Shown here: positions 22,158 to 31,888 of the stretch, one piece after another | Layout: each line of letters begins with the position of its first letter | How positions within the stretch are numbered: the first letter of the stretch is position 1 | Notes under the pieces: generated by a model | What the model was told of the DNA's origin: nothing | The model's input: only the letters and a program-made list of their open reading frames with translations | Databases searched by the model: none | Program-made: the position numbers and the translations under genes | Assembly (NCBI GenBank): GCA_019339365.1 | Contig: CP079860.1 | Location: 496,001 to 560,000, forward strand | DNA from: Vibrio neptunius | GTDB lineage: Bacteria > Pseudomonadota > Gammaproteobacteria > Enterobacterales > Vibrionaceae | Direction of reading: 5' to 3' | Length of the DNA: 64,000 nt

Positions 22158-22556
22158 TTGAGTTTCTCCAAACGGCTAAAACAATTGATTGGTGAAGAGT
22201 CAGTTTCTGGCTTTGCCCGCCGAGTCGAACTTTCAGAGGCCCTTATTCGCAAATATCTCAACGGCAGTGAACCTAGTTTGTCGAAAGCAAACCAAATAGC
22301 CATGAAAGCCAACTGTTCACTTGAATGGCTGGCCACTGGCTGCGGGTACCTATATAGACAAGCGGAAGTGGTCGACATGGATGCCTATGTAGTAGCCTAT
22401 CGATACGTTCATGGTTTTGAGCCCAAAGACCATGAACAACACCGCCATGTCATTGCAGGCTATCAATATCTGCGAGGCCACAAAAAAGCCGATGGCTACC
22501 TGGATGAATCTGCCATGGTGCAATTTTTAAATCTGCAGATAAAGGCACAACGCTGA
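22158..22556 (+). CDS. Small HTH (XRE/Cro-CI-like) DNA-binding protein
   Basis: 132 residues. The N-terminus (residues 1-60) is a lambda-repressor-like helix-turn-helix: FAKRL-type start FSKRLKQLIGEESV, then GFARRVELSEALIRKYLNG as helices 2-3, then SLSKANQIAMKANCSLEWLATG, the usual end of this fold. The C-terminal 70 residues are alpha-helical with no recognised domain. The start is TTG at 22158 with a poor ribosome-binding site, which suggests low expression; no better in-frame start keeps the first helix. It is a likely transcriptional regulator, divergent from the aldo/keto reductase and 124 nt upstream of the amylase, but no operator is obvious. Confidence 0.75.
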   Translation: MSFSKRLKQLIGEESVSGFARRVELSEALIRKYLNGSEPSLSKANQIAMKANCSLEWLATGCGYLYRQAEVVDMDAYVVAYRYVHGFEPKDHEQHRHVIAGYQYLRGHKKADGYLDESAMVQFLNLQIKAQR

Positions 22557-22686
22557 AACTGTCATTTGCATAATACAAAGGATGACTACTGTGATATTGA
22601 GCAAACTTTAGGGCGTAGACTAAGGGAATGATGTCAGCTTGAAGAAATCGGCTTAACCTTGTTGAAACAACAATCAAGGAATGAAC

Positions 22687-24744
22687 GTGAAGCCAACACA
22701 TCTCTCTCTTGCTGTGCTGACTGCCTTAATCAGCTTATCAAGCTTAGCCACGCCGACTCTTACCATTTCAACCACCACCACAAGTCGGGACTTCCCTTTA
22801 AGCGCATCGGATCCATTGGTCCTGCCTCTCAAAAAAGAAACTTATCAAGTTAATATATCTGGGATTGGTGGTACGTGCCCATCAGTAGCAGAACAGAAAG
22901 TTAAGTTTCGTAAGCCACTCAACCTGAATTGCAGCAGCGACACTGAATTATCGGTTAACATCCGCTTCAGTGGTGATTACTCCTTTGCCTACGATGATAC
23001 TCAACACACAATAACAATCGCTCGAGAAACTAAGAAAGTGGCAGCCAAGACGTTTACCCGCCCTATCCCCGATGTTGTTTGCGAGCAATACAAAGGGGGA
23101 GAGGTGATACTCTCTTTAGGTGGCACCTTCAGTGACGGTACTCAATTAAGAGAAGCATTTTCAAATCAACTCCTTACCGTACAAAACAACCAAGTCAGAT
23201 TAACGCCCTCCCCGAACAGTGGTGGACTTGTTCTACTTGAACAGGCCGACACCAGCGCTTCCTCTGCGCAATTCAACTATCGAAACGCCAATATCTATTT
23301 CGCGATGGTAGATCGATTCAACAACGGAGATACATCCAATGACCACAGCTATGGTCGAAAGAAAGATGGCAAACAAGAGGTAGGCACTTTTCATGGAGGG
23401 GATCTCAAAGGACTAACTGAAAAGCTCGATTATATTCAGAGCCTTGGCACTGACGTGATCTGGCTTTCTCCTATCGTAGAGCAAGTCCATGGCTTTGTCG
23501 GTGGTGGAGAGAAAGGCAGTTTTCCATTCTACAGCTACCATGGCTACTGGACTCGTGATTTCACTAAAATTGACCAAAACTTTGGTAATGAAGAAGATCT
23601 AAAACAGTTGGTCACACAGGCTCATAAGCGCGGTATGCGTATCTTCCTAGACGCCGTGGTCAATCATTCAGGTTACTCGACACTGGCAGACTTACAGTTC
23701 GACAATATAAACGTTGTTAACACCGAAAATATGCCCGATAAATGGCAAGACTGGGTGCCCAAATCAGGGCAGAACTGGCATAGTTTTAATGATTCGGTTG
23801 AATACATAAGTTCAAACTGGCATCAGTGGTGGGGTAAAGACTGGGTTCGTGCAGGGTTGCCAGGCTACAGCAAACCCGGCTCAAGCGACATCACAATGAC
23901 ACTGGCTGGCTTACCTGATTTTTTAACCGAGTCTAAGCAGCACGTAACGCCACCAGAATGGTTACTCAACAATCCAGGAACCCGCGTTCAAGCACGCGAA
24001 AGCTACACTGTATCTGACTACCTCATCGAGTGGCAAACCGACTGGGTAAAGCGATTTGGTATTGATGGGTTTCGAGTTGATACCGTTAAACACGTTGAAG
24101 GAGATGTGTGGAAACGGTTGAAAAGCGAGGCAACAAACAGTCTTGAGCAATGGCGTACCAACAATAACCAGACCGGACAGCCTTTCTGGATGCTGGGAGA
24201 AGTATGGGGACATTCTGCTTACCGCTCTCCTTATGCTGACCAAGGTTTCGATGCGCTAATCAACTTTGATATGCAGAAGAAACTCGACAAAGGTGCCGCT
24301 TGCCTGAGCCAAATGCAGGAGACCTATCAAAACTACGCTGATTCAATGCAAGAAACGCCAGACTTTACCCCTGTCAGCTACATGTCTTCACACGACACAG
24401 AACTGTTTTTCAGTCGCTTCAACTCATTTGAGATGCAGCGTAACGCCGCCAACGCTTTATTACTTAGCCCCGGCGCTGTTCAGGTTTACTACGGTGATGA
24501 AGTGGGAAGAGAGTTAGGCCCCTATGCTGATGACTTCCATCAAGGCACTCGCTCTGACATGCTGTGGAAGCTAAGTAAAGAACGCCAACAGCTTCTCAAG
24601 CACTGGCAAACGTTAGGCCAGTTCCGTCAATCCCATCCTGCAATAGGAGCTGGTGTACACAAAGAAATTGGCAACAATTCAGCCTATGTTTTCTCTCGGA
24701 GTTTGGAAGGCGACACGGTGGTTGTAGGTTTCGTTGGTAAATAA
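22687..24744 (+). CDS. Secreted/periplasmic alpha-amylase, GH13 (MalS-like)
   Basis: Endo-hydrolysis of alpha-1,4-glucans outside the cytoplasm. A Sec signal peptide (LSLAVLTALISLSSLA) is followed by a ~190-residue N-terminal beta region and the GH13 barrel. All four conserved regions are present (numbered from 22681): DAVVNH at about 323, GFRVDTVKH at about 463 with the nucleophile Asp, GEVWG at about 506 with the acid Glu, and SSHD at about 570. Total length (about 685 residues) is close to E. coli MalS (676). AAGGA at 22676-22680 abuts the ATG at 22681 but is six bases from the GTG at 22687, so the GTG is the better start. Stand-alone gene; no other maltose genes nearby. Whether it is periplasmic or fully secreted cannot be told. 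Confidence 0.9.
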   Translation: MKPTHLSLAVLTALISLSSLATPTLTISTTTTSRDFPLSASDPLVLPLKKETYQVNISGIGGTCPSVAEQKVKFRKPLNLNCSSDTELSVNIRFSGDYSFAYDDTQHTITIARETKKVAAKTFTRPIPDVVCEQYKGGEVILSLGGTFSDGTQLREAFSNQLLTVQNNQVRLTPSPNSGGLVLLEQADTSASSAQFNYRNANIYFAMVDRFNNGDTSNDHSYGRKKDGKQEVGTFHGGDLKGLTEKLDYIQSLGTDVIWLSPIVEQVHGFVGGGEKGSFPFYSYHGYWTRDFTKIDQNFGNEEDLKQLVTQAHKRGMRIFLDAVVNHSGYSTLADLQFDNINVVNTENMPDKWQDWVPKSGQNWHSFNDSVEYISSNWHQWWGKDWVRAGLPGYSKPGSSDITMTLAGLPDFLTESKQHVTPPEWLLNNPGTRVQARESYTVSDYLIEWQTDWVKRFGIDGFRVDTVKHVEGDVWKRLKSEATNSLEQWRTNNNQTGQPFWMLGEVWGHSAYRSPYADQGFDALINFDMQKKLDKGAACLSQMQETYQNYADSMQETPDFTPVSYMSSHDTELFFSRFNSFEMQRNAANALLLSPGAVQVYYGDEVGRELGPYADDFHQGTRSDMLWKLSKERQQLLKHWQTLGQFRQSHPAIGAGVHKEIGNNSAYVFSRSLEGDTVVVGFVGK

Positions 24745-24749
24745 ATATA

Positions 24750-24775
24750 CAAGGGCTATCTACCGAGAGCCCTTG
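24750..24775. terminator. Hairpin after the amylase, weak terminator
   Basis: CAAGGGCT (24750-24757) pairs with AGCCCTTG (24768-24775). The T-run is poor on both strands, so termination strength is uncertain. Confidence 0.5.
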
Positions 24776-24790
24776 TTCAAATTAGCCAGA

Positions 24791-25117
24791 TTAAGGTTCG
24801 TAGTTTGGATTGATTAATGAATATCGATATTGCTGATCTTTCTGTCCTTCCGCTGCAATATAAAGTAAGAACAGTCCTGTATGACCGATGCCACATTTGA
24901 GATCGCAAGGGACCTCATAATCTAGCTTCAAAGCAGGTGGAGGTGATGTACTATCGACCTTTACATCAATCGGGTCTTGGTTCATCTCATTGCGCGAGTC
25001 ATCGTACTTGGGCAGAGTGTAAATAAACAAATCACTCTCGCTTTGGGCTGCGTGAGTCCATGGGGATAAAGCCAAGCATAATATGACAGTCCAGATACTC
25101 TTTGACGTTCGCTTCAT
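24791..25117 (-). CDS. Small secreted protein of unknown function
   Basis: 108 residues starting MKRTSKSIWTVILCLALSPW, a clear Sec signal peptide with likely cleavage after THA (about residue 24). The mature part is ~84 residues, acidic and proline-containing, with two close cysteines in VPCDLKCGIGHTG that could form a disulphide or bind a metal. I do not recognise the family. It is convergent with the amylase and sits downstream of aroG on the same strand, beyond aroG's terminator, so it is probably transcribed alone. Signal peptide and clean start support a real gene. Confidence 0.6.
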   Translation of the reverse strand: MKRTSKSIWTVILCLALSPWTHAAQSESDLFIYTLPKYDDSRNEMNQDPIDVKVDSTSPPPALKLDYEVPCDLKCGIGHTGLFLLYIAAEGQKDQQYRYSLINPNYEP

Positions 25118-25182
25118 GAATCATTGGGGTCGATAAGTTTGATTGCCATAATATATTAAACAGTGTTCAATTAAACCCCTAA

Positions 25183-25213
25183 AACGAAAAAAGCTCCCGA
25201 CTTGGGAGCTTTT
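25183..25213 (-). terminator. Intrinsic terminator of aroG
   Basis: AAAAGCTCCC (25189-25198) pairs with GGGAGCTTTT (25204-25213). Read on the minus strand, the stem is followed by TTTTTTCGTTTT. It begins about 20 nt after the aroG stop. Confidence 0.92.
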
Positions 25214-25231
25214 CTTACCAATAAGGATAGG

Positions 25232-26284
25232 TTATTTGTTACGACGAGCTTCTACCGCATCGGCTAACTGGCGAAGAACCTTTTCAGTGTCTTCCCAACC
25301 AATACACGCATCAGTGATAGACTGACCATAAGTTGGCGCTTGACCATCAACAAGATCTTGACGACCTTCAACAAGATGCGACTCAATCATTACACCAAAA
25401 ATAGCCTCTTCACCTGCAGAAATTTGACCCGCTACATCTTCCGAAACCAACATCTGGCGCTGGTACTGCTTCGAGCTGTTCGCATGGCTAAAGTCGATCA
25501 TCACCTTCTGAGGCAGACCTGATGCTTCAAGTTCAGATTTAATCGCACCCACATGTTCAGCGCTGTAGTTAGGCTCTTTTCCACCACGTAGGATGATGTG
25601 ACAGTCTGGGTTACCAGCAGTTTCAACGATTGCAGAGTGACCGTACTTAGTGACTGACAAGAAGTGGTGAGAAGCACTCGCACTGCGGATTGCATCCGAT
25701 GCAATTTTGATGTTGCCATCCGTGCCGTTTTTGAAGCCGACTGGGCAAGAGATACCTGAAGCCAGTTCACGGTGTACCTGAGATTCAGTCGTACGTGCGC
25801 CGATAGCACCCCAGCTGATTAAGTCTGCAACATACTGCGGAGTGATCATATCGAGGAATTCACTCGCCGTTGGTAGGCCAAGATCAGTGAGATCCAGCAG
25901 CAACTTACGACCCATGCGCAGGCCATCATTAATCTTAAACGTGTCGTTCAAGTACGGGTCATTTATCAAACCTTTCCAGCCCACTGTTGTACGTGGCTTC
26001 TCAAAGTAAACTCGCATCACGACTTCTAGACGGTCGCCCAGCTCATCACGCAGTACTTTCAATCGTTTACCGTATTCAATTGCCGCTTCCGGATCGTGAA
26101 TAGAACAAGGACCAACGATAACCAGAAGTCGGTCATCATCGCCATTTAAAATTTTAGAGATTGCTTCACGAGAGCGAAAAGTCGTTGAAGACGCAGTTTC
26201 AGTCGCCGGAAACTTCTCTAAAACAGCTACTGGCGGTAATAATTCTTTTACTTTGCTAATTCGTACATCATCAGTCTGGAACAT
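25232..26284 (-). CDS. aroG: 3-deoxy-7-phosphoheptulonate (DAHP) synthase, AroG type
   Basis: Condenses PEP and erythrose-4-phosphate to DAHP, the first committed step of the shikimate pathway. At 350 residues it matches E. coli AroG in length and nearly throughout: LLPPVAVLEKFPAT start, VGPCSIHDP, EKPRTTVGWKGLINDP, GARTTESQVHREL, GFKNGTDG, HIILRGGKEPNYS, MIDFSHANSSKQ and VESHLVEG. The metal ligands fall in these motifs (Cys in GPCS, His in DFSHAN, Glu in VESH, and the Asp in SITDACIGWED). Similarity to AroG suggests the Phe-sensitive isozyme, but the inhibitor is inferred. A TyrR-type box lies upstream and a strong terminator downstream. Confidence 0.96.
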   Translation of the reverse strand: MFQTDDVRISKVKELLPPVAVLEKFPATETASSTTFRSREAISKILNGDDDRLLVIVGPCSIHDPEAAIEYGKRLKVLRDELGDRLEVVMRVYFEKPRTTVGWKGLINDPYLNDTFKINDGLRMGRKLLLDLTDLGLPTASEFLDMITPQYVADLISWGAIGARTTESQVHRELASGISCPVGFKNGTDGNIKIASDAIRSASASHHFLSVTKYGHSAIVETAGNPDCHIILRGGKEPNYSAEHVGAIKSELEASGLPQKVMIDFSHANSSKQYQRQMLVSEDVAGQISAGEEAIFGVMIESHLVEGRQDLVDGQAPTYGQSITDACIGWEDTEKVLRQLADAVEARRNK

Positions 26285-26456
26285 TGCTACGTCTTCCTAT
26301 TTATCTTGGCTTGAACACCGCACCAAAAATCAGTGGTGCATAAATGCTCTGTTTTGTTTTTCGTCTTCCCTGTAACTTATCTATCAAAAACGATGCTTGC
26401 AACCACTTTTTTCAACAAAAGGCAATATTTCTTCTATTTTTACATTTTACACTCAA

Positions 26457-26474
26457 TGTAAACTTTAAATTACA
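26457..26474. promoter_or_regulatory. TyrR box upstream of aroG
   Basis: TGTAAACTTTAAATTACA fits the TyrR consensus TGTAAA-N6-TTTACA with one mismatch. It lies 173 nt upstream of the aroG start in the 306-bp aroG/ABC-transporter divergent region. TyrR controls aroG in enterics, which fits. A second TGTAAA half site lies beside it on the minus strand (about 26440-26455). An inverted CAATAT/GATATTG repeat at 26532-26550 lies nearer the transporter. Confidence 0.6.
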
Positions 26475-26590
26475 TGCGATTTAAAGTGAGCAATATCAGG
26501 CTTTCAAGCTCTATTTGAAGCACGTGAGATGCAATATCCCTTTGATATTGTTAAGGTGTTAATATAAATAAACGCAAATAAAGAATCGGC

Positions 26591-27310
26591 ATGAACGCCA
26601 TCGATTTTACACACGTCAACAAGTGGTACGGCCATTTTCAAGCACTAAAGGATATTAATCTTTCAGTGAAAAAAGGAGAAAAGCTGGTCGTTTGTGGTCC
26701 TTCAGGATCAGGCAAGTCAACCTTAATTAGAGCCATCAATGGGTTGGAAACCATCTCAACAGGCAATGTTCAGATATTCGGCCAACCTATATCCGCTGCA
26801 CCGCCGGGGAAAGTCGGCATGGTTTTTCAGCATTTTAATCTTTTTCCTCATTTAACCGTATTAGATAACCTGACGTTGGCACCAGTGCGCACATTGAAAC
26901 ATTCGAAACAGCAAGCCATCGATACTGCCATGCAGTTCCTTAAGCGCGTCAATATCTCGGAACAAGCACACAAGTATCCCGTTCAACTGTCTGGCGGACA
27001 GCAACAACGTGTCGCCATTGCACGCTCTTTGTGCATGAAACCCGAGATTTTGTTGTTTGATGAACCAACCTCTGCTCTGGATCCAGAGACCATTAAAGAG
27101 GTTTTGCAGGTCATGATTGACTTGGCCTCCGATGGCATAACCATGGTGTGTGTGACGCATGAAATGGGCTTTGCCCGTGAAGTTGCCGATAGAGTGATAT
27201 TTATGGATCAAGGAGAAATATTAGAAATGGCCACCCCAAAACAGTTGTTCAGTGCGCCTCAACATCCGAGAACACAACAATTTCTTGAGCAAATTCTGAG
27301 TCACCAATGA
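26591..27310 (+). CDS. Polar amino acid ABC transporter, ATP-binding protein (GlnQ type)
   Basis: Cytosolic ATPase that powers amino acid uptake. Its 239 residues hold Walker [10 protein letters not shown] at 36-44, a Q-loop in [12 protein letters not shown], the ABC signature LSGGQ at 133-137, Walker [12 protein letters not shown] from about 154, and the switch His190 in CVTHEMGFA. These are diagnostic of the PAAT (polar amino acid) ATPases such as GlnQ and AapP. The stop overlaps the next gene's start by 4 nt, so the two are translationally coupled. It is the first gene of a four-gene transporter operon. Confidence 0.94.
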   Translation: MNAIDFTHVNKWYGHFQALKDINLSVKKGEKLVVCGPSGSGKSTLIRAINGLETISTGNVQIFGQPISAAPPGKVGMVFQHFNLFPHLTVLDNLTLAPVRTLKHSKQQAIDTAMQFLKRVNISEQAHKYPVQLSGGQQQRVAIARSLCMKPEILLFDEPTSALDPETIKEVLQVMIDLASDGITMVCVTHEMGFAREVADRVIFMDQGEILEMATPKQLFSAPQHPRTQQFLEQILSHQ

Positions 27311-28107
27311 TCAGCCGAATTTTTAAGCCTGTGTTATCAGCCTTCGCTCAAATCATACTACTAGGCTTGGGGCTATGGTGGCTACTGGATTCTGGGGCGA
27401 AAGCGATAGACTACCAATGGCAATGGCATCGAGTACCTGACTATCTCGCCTTCTATGAAGATGGCCAGTGGTGGCCTGCTGAACTGCTCGAAGGCTTGTG
27501 GATCACCATCCAAATATCAACGTGGAGCCTTTTTTTTACTCTGCTGATTGGTATGTTGACGGCCTTCCTCAAGCTTTCACAATCGATTGTAGGTCGAGCC
27601 ATTGCAAATACTTATATTGAACTGATTCGCAATACGCCGCTTTTGGTTCAAATTTATCTGTTGTACTTCATCTTTGGGCCAGTGATAGGCCTAGATAGAT
27701 TTGCGACTGCGATTTTGGCGCTATCGCTTTTCCAAGGTGCCTACACCGCTGAGATTTTGCGTGGAGGCCTGAACAGCATCTCTAAAGGTCAGTTTGAGGC
27801 GGCTAAATCCCTAGGGCTCAGTCCTTTCTCTACCTATTACGACGTTATCTTCCCGCAATTACTGCAAAGAACGTTACCGCCTTTGACCAATGAGGTGGTT
27901 TCTCTGGTTAAGAACTCGTCAATTGTCAGTGTAATGGCCATATTCGACCTAACAACAGAAGGAAGGAATATTGTTTCGGAGACCGCGATGCCATTTGAGA
28001 TTTGGTTTAGCGTCGCAGCGATATATCTTTTGCTCACACTCTCTCTATCGGCAATCTCCGCTTGGCTAGAACACAAACTTGGCGCCCAATGGCGTACCCA
28101 CCAATAA
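27307..28107 (+). CDS. Polar amino acid ABC transporter, permease (HisM/GlnP family) 1
   Basis: Inner-membrane subunit of 266 residues. An N-terminal TM segment (about 10-28) precedes a periplasmic stretch, then the membrane core begins with [18 protein letters not shown]. The family [20 protein letters not shown] and the EAA coupling loop [20 protein letters not shown] are present; the latter contacts the ATPase. It starts inside the ATPase gene (4-nt overlap). With the second permease at 29012 it probably forms a heterodimeric channel. Confidence 0.92.
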   Translation: MISRIFKPVLSAFAQIILLGLGLWWLLDSGAKAIDYQWQWHRVPDYLAFYEDGQWWPAELLEGLWITIQISTWSLFFTLLIGMLTAFLKLSQSIVGRAIANTYIELIRNTPLLVQIYLLYFIFGPVIGLDRFATAILALSLFQGAYTAEILRGGLNSISKGQFEAAKSLGLSPFSTYYDVIFPQLLQRTLPPLTNEVVSLVKNSSIVSVMAIFDLTTEGRNIVSETAMPFEIWFSVAAIYLLLTLSLSAISAWLEHKLGAQWRTHQ

Positions 28108-28116
28108 GGAAATCAA

Positions 28117-28956
28117 ATGAAACACTTAGGACAAAAGGTTCGCTCGTTAAGGGCATTCAAACAAACCATCACAGCACTAGTTGGGTTAGCTATTACACTC
28201 CCTACACTCGCCAGTAACACGCCAAATTTAGATAAGATTAACGAACGCGGTACGTTACGCGTCGGAATGTCGACCTTTGTTCCATGGGCAATGCGCGACA
28301 AGCAAGGGGATTTAATCGGCTTCGAGATCGATGTAGCTGAGCGACTTGCCGCAGATTCTGGCTGGAAAGTAGAATTTATACCTACTGCTTGGGATGGCAT
28401 CATTCCAGCGCTGCTGGCGAAAAAATTTGACGTCATTATCGGCGGAATGAGCGTGACTCCCGAACGCTCCAAGAGCGTTTTATTTACCGCCCCTTATTCA
28501 CACTCCGGCGTTCAGGTAGCAGCCAATAAAGAACTGGCTTCAGGCTTTTCTGAAATGAGCGATTTCAACTCTCGACGCGTTAAAATCGCTGCACGCCGCG
28601 GGGCGTTCACCGTGCAAGTCGCTCGAGAAGCTTTTCCAAAAGCTAAGATTCTTCAGTTCGATGATGATGCGCAAGCATTTCAGGAAGTCCTCAATGGTAA
28701 CGCTCACGCTGTAATTGCTTCTAGCCCTAAACCTGAGCATGAAGCCGTGAAGAATGCCGACAAACTGTTTATCCCGTTTAATGAGCGCCTGTCTAAAGGC
28801 AACGAGGCGTTCGCCGTTCGTCTTGGTGAAAGCGACAAACAGGCCTTCTTCGACCAGTGGATACAAGCTCGTACCGACGATGGCTGGCTTGAGCAGCGTT
28901 ATGAATACTGGTTTGCGACACTCGACTGGCAACAACAAGTGGCAACGGGTCAATAA
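28117..28956 (+). CDS. Polar amino acid ABC transporter, periplasmic substrate-binding protein
   Basis: 279 residues. A long basic N-terminus and hydrophobic segment (TITALVGLAITLPTLA) form a Sec signal peptide, likely cut at about residue 34. The mature protein is a type II SBP_bac_3 fold: INERGTLRVGMSTFVPW at the start, FEIDVAERLA (the family ligand-site signature), AWDGIIPALLAKKFDVIIGG and MSVTPERSKSVLF. The Arg of ERSK normally holds the amino acid alpha-carboxylate. Which amino acid is bound cannot be told. Nine nt after permease 1 and 55 nt before permease 2. Confidence 0.92.
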   Translation: MKHLGQKVRSLRAFKQTITALVGLAITLPTLASNTPNLDKINERGTLRVGMSTFVPWAMRDKQGDLIGFEIDVAERLAADSGWKVEFIPTAWDGIIPALLAKKFDVIIGGMSVTPERSKSVLFTAPYSHSGVQVAANKELASGFSEMSDFNSRRVKIAARRGAFTVQVAREAFPKAKILQFDDDAQAFQEVLNGNAHAVIASSPKPEHEAVKNADKLFIPFNERLSKGNEAFAVRLGESDKQAFFDQWIQARTDDGWLEQRYEYWFATLDWQQQVATGQ

Positions 28957-29011
28957 CTACATTGTGAGATCCCGAATAATTGGCGAGACATAAAGATTAG
29001 CAGGACGTTAG

Positions 29012-29926
29012 GTGAATAAATCGAATTTGATGACAGCCAGTGAGCACAATTTACACCGCTGGAACTTTAATAAACTTGATATCCTTTTATTGCTTGTTTT
29101 GGCTGTGTTTGGTTTGTGGCTTTACCAACGCGCTTCTATCGGAGTGAATTACACTTGGCGGTGGAGCGAAGCATTCACGTTAATCTTTACTTCACGCTCT
29201 GATGGGTCGTTGCCCTACTTCATTCAGGGTGTGATCTCGACATTACGGCTCAGTCTTTGGGGAATGCTATTGGCACTAACCTTGGGGACACTCATTGGTG
29301 TGGCGAGGCATTGTTCCATTTCCGTATTTCGCTCACTGGCCAATGTGTATATCCAGTTAATCCGAAATATTCCCCCGCTGGTCTTTGTGTTTATATTCTA
29401 CTTTTTTATCTCAAATCAACTTATTCCAGCTATTGGGTTGGAAGGGATTCTAAGAGAGTACTCCGGAGAGTCGAACGCGTTGCAATCGATGTTGTTCGGA
29501 CCTAAGCCCCTATGGGAGAACCTACTGTCTGGCGTGCTTTGTGTCGGGATCCTTTCCTCTGCCTATGTTGCTGAAATAGTGCGTTCAGGTTTGGCTGGCA
29601 TAGCAAAAGGACAATGGGAAGCCGCGGACGCGTTAGGGCTTTCCACTTGGGCTAAGTATCGCTTGGTGATCGCCCCTCAAGTACTAGCCGCAATTACTCC
29701 TGCACTTGCTGGGCAAGCCATTTCATTGGTCAAAGATACCTCGATTGTTTCTCTGATTTCTATTCAGGAAATGACTTTCGTTGGCACAGAGATGGCAAAC
29801 TCCTCCGGCCTTATTTTTGAGATTTGGCTGATAGTAGGCGCTACTTACCTGATATTTTGTCTGACGCTCTCCGCCTTGTTTAAAAAGCTTGAGCGTCATT
29901 CATTAAAACATCAAGCAAATGGCTAG
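29012..29926 (+). CDS. Polar amino acid ABC transporter, permease 2
   Basis: Inner-membrane permease of 304 residues, start GTG at 29012 with AGGA upstream. TM1 is LDILLLLVLAVFGLWLY, followed by a periplasmic loop and the core FIQGVISTLRLSLWGMLLAL. It has VYIQLIRNIPPLVFVFIFYF and the EAA loop EAADALGLSTWAKYRLVIAP. It differs from permease 1 by a longer insert after the IRN motif (LEGILREYSGESNALQ). Last gene of the operon, convergent with cyoE only 13 nt away and with no terminator between, so transcripts may run into each other. Confidence 0.92.
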   Translation: MNKSNLMTASEHNLHRWNFNKLDILLLLVLAVFGLWLYQRASIGVNYTWRWSEAFTLIFTSRSDGSLPYFIQGVISTLRLSLWGMLLALTLGTLIGVARHCSISVFRSLANVYIQLIRNIPPLVFVFIFYFFISNQLIPAIGLEGILREYSGESNALQSMLFGPKPLWENLLSGVLCVGILSSAYVAEIVRSGLAGIAKGQWEAADALGLSTWAKYRLVIAPQVLAAITPALAGQAISLVKDTSIVSLISIQEMTFVGTEMANSSGLIFEIWLIVGATYLIFCLTLSALFKKLERHSLKHQANG

Positions 29927-29939
29927 ACAGGTACTTCTC

Positions 29940-30836
29940 TCAAATCAAATAGTGTTCAGCCAATAACGCTGAAAACAGTAACATCAAGTGCCAGATAGAG
30001 AACTTAAATGTTTTGATGGCTTGTTTCTCGTCAGTACCAAATTTCAGCTGCCAAGCATGATAGACAAACAATGCAGACAGTATCGTCACACACACTAGAT
30101 AGAAAACTCCCGCCATCCCGACCAATACAGGGAAAAGGCACACAATAAGTAACAATACGGTGTAAAGCAGTATGGATGTTTTTGTGTATTCCTCACCGTG
30201 TGTAACAGGCAGCATGGGTATATCGGCTTTGGCATAATCCTCTTTGCGATGAATCGCTAACGCCCAAAAATGTGGAGGCGTCCAAATAAAGATAATCATC
30301 ACAAGCAACCAGGCATTGGCATGCATTTCACCCGTGACAGCAGTCCAACCTAGTAACGGCGGCATCGCACCAGCAATCCCCGCAATGACGATGTTTTGTG
30401 GGGTAGCGCGCTTTAAGTACATGGTGTAGACCACAGCATAGCCCAGCAAACTGGCAAAAGTCAGCCAAGCCGTCAACGCATTCACCCAACCATACAAGAC
30501 CACAAATCCGGCGAGCCCGATTCCAGTGGCAAACGCAAACACGTTGCGCACATTGAGTTCACCCGACGGTAGAGGTCGCTTGTACGTTCGAGCCATAACT
30601 GCATCAATTCGTCGGTCAATCAGGTGGTTAAACGCTGCGGCAGAGCCTGCCATCAAGGCGATCCCCAGCATACCAAGAATCGACTGTTGCACAGGCAGTG
30701 ATCCTGGCACCGCCAAGCACATACCGACCAAAGCCGTAAGCAGCATTAAAGCAACGACCTTCGGCTTAGTCAGAGTGAGGTAGGTTCGCCATAATGATCG
30801 GTCTTGTTCAGAGATGTGACTGATAGAATTACTCAT
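29940..30836 (-). CDS. cyoE: Protoheme IX farnesyltransferase (heme O synthase)
   Basis: Inner-membrane prenyltransferase that converts heme B to heme O for terminal oxidases. 298 residues with about eight TM segments, and the UbiA-family Asp-rich motif N70-HLID74-RRID78 followed by [14 protein letters not shown]. The second motif is near [23 protein letters not shown]. Length and motifs are canonical. The start overlaps the stop of ctaA by 4 nt, so the next enzyme in the heme A path is co-translated. Last gene of the oxidase cluster. Confidence 0.95.
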   Translation of the reverse strand: MSNSISHISEQDRSLWRTYLTLTKPKVVALMLLTALVGMCLAVPGSLPVQQSILGMLGIALMAGSAAAFNHLIDRRIDAVMARTYKRPLPSGELNVRNVFAFATGIGLAGFVVLYGWVNALTAWLTFASLLGYAVVYTMYLKRATPQNIVIAGIAGAMPPLLGWTAVTGEMHANAWLLVMIIFIWTPPHFWALAIHRKEDYAKADIPMLPVTHGEEYTKTSILLYTVLLLIVCLFPVLVGMAGVFYLVCVTILSALFVYHAWQLKFGTDEKQAIKTFKFSIWHLMLLFSALLAEHYLI

Positions 30837-31873
30837 CGCGAACTCTCCTTACGAAAAAATCGAGTGGAATGGGCATTAACAGTGACTTTCTGTCGCAGCA
30901 GATAATTGACATGGAGGACTGAAAGCAGCAACAAAGCAGCGACTAGATTATGCGCAACCGCCACCACAAGAGGTAAGCTAAGTAAGACATTAGCAATACC
31001 TAAACTGATTTGTACAGTCAGCAACACACCCACTTTGAAAGCAGCACTTGTTAGCTTAGGATGTCTGGCACATAGCAACGCACAAAGTAAACTGATCGAC
31101 AATAGAGCCACCAGCACAGCACCAAATCTGTGCGTCACATGAATGGTCATCCTAGCGCCATAATCTAACGTGCCAAACTCGTAGGTTTCTTGTTTGGGTT
31201 GTATCAATTGAAAAGCGCGGTCAAAATCCAGATGCCCCATCCAGTTCCCTTCACAAACCGGTAAACTTGTACACATTAGGGCGGCGTAGTTGGACGACGT
31301 CCAGCCGCCCAAGGCTATTTGAATCACAACAAAACACAAAGTGACAGGGGCAAGAAACTTTAACCAACCCGATACATGAGGCACTGCTTCAAGGGGAGAC
31401 TTGTGGTCAAGTAGACGCCAATACAGAAGCGCAAGTAAACAAAACAGCGTAAATCCACCAAGAAGGTGCCCCATTACCACCAGTGGCATCAACTTCATGG
31501 TTACCGTCCACATGCCCAAGAGCGCCTGAAAGACCACCACTAAAGAGATGACAATCGGTAAGCCATAAGGCAACGACTTCTCTTTAATCACTCGAAATGA
31601 AATAGCAAACACCAATAAACCCAGCGTGCCCGCAAAATAACGGTGGATCATTTCCAGCCAAGCTTTATTCGCTTCAACAGTGAGCTCTGGATACAAGGAC
31701 TTTGCCAGTGCGATTTCTTGTTGATCGTTAGGTACAGTCAGTTGGCCATAACATCCTGGCCAGTCGGGACATCCTAGTCCAGCGTCAGCCAGTCGAGTAT
31801 AGGCACCAAGCATGATGACGATAAACGTCAATACGAGACTTAGGCGAACTAAATTGGTCAATCCCATAACCAC
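30833..31873 (-). CDS. ctaA: Heme A synthase (CtaA/Cox15)
   Basis: Oxidises heme O to heme A in the inner membrane. 346 residues with eight predicted TM segments. Family signatures are LVVLGAYTRL-like [26 protein letters not shown] near the N-terminus and four heme-ligand histidines in [25 protein letters not shown] and AVAHNLVAA. Together with CyoE it provides heme A for the adjacent caa3 oxidase. The start lies 15 nt after the preceding gene; the cluster is clearly one transcription unit. Confidence 0.94.
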   Translation of the reverse strand: MVMGLTNLVRLSLVLTFIVIMLGAYTRLADAGLGCPDWPGCYGQLTVPNDQQEIALAKSLYPELTVEANKAWLEMIHRYFAGTLGLLVFAISFRVIKEKSLPYGLPIVISLVVVFQALLGMWTVTMKLMPLVVMGHLLGGFTLFCLLALLYWRLLDHKSPLEAVPHVSGWLKFLAPVTLCFVVIQIALGGWTSSNYAALMCTSLPVCEGNWMGHLDFDRAFQLIQPKQETYEFGTLDYGARMTIHVTHRFGAVLVALLSISLLCALLCARHPKLTSAAFKVGVLLTVQISLGIANVLLSLPLVVAVAHNLVAALLLLSVLHVNYLLRQKVTVNAHSTRFFRKESSR

Positions 31874-31888
31874 ACTCCTTCCCTGCTG

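Noticed and set aside
22557-22680. MalT box upstream of the amylase
   Set aside because: Only a lone GGATGA is present; no GGGGA(T/G)GAGG-type repeats.
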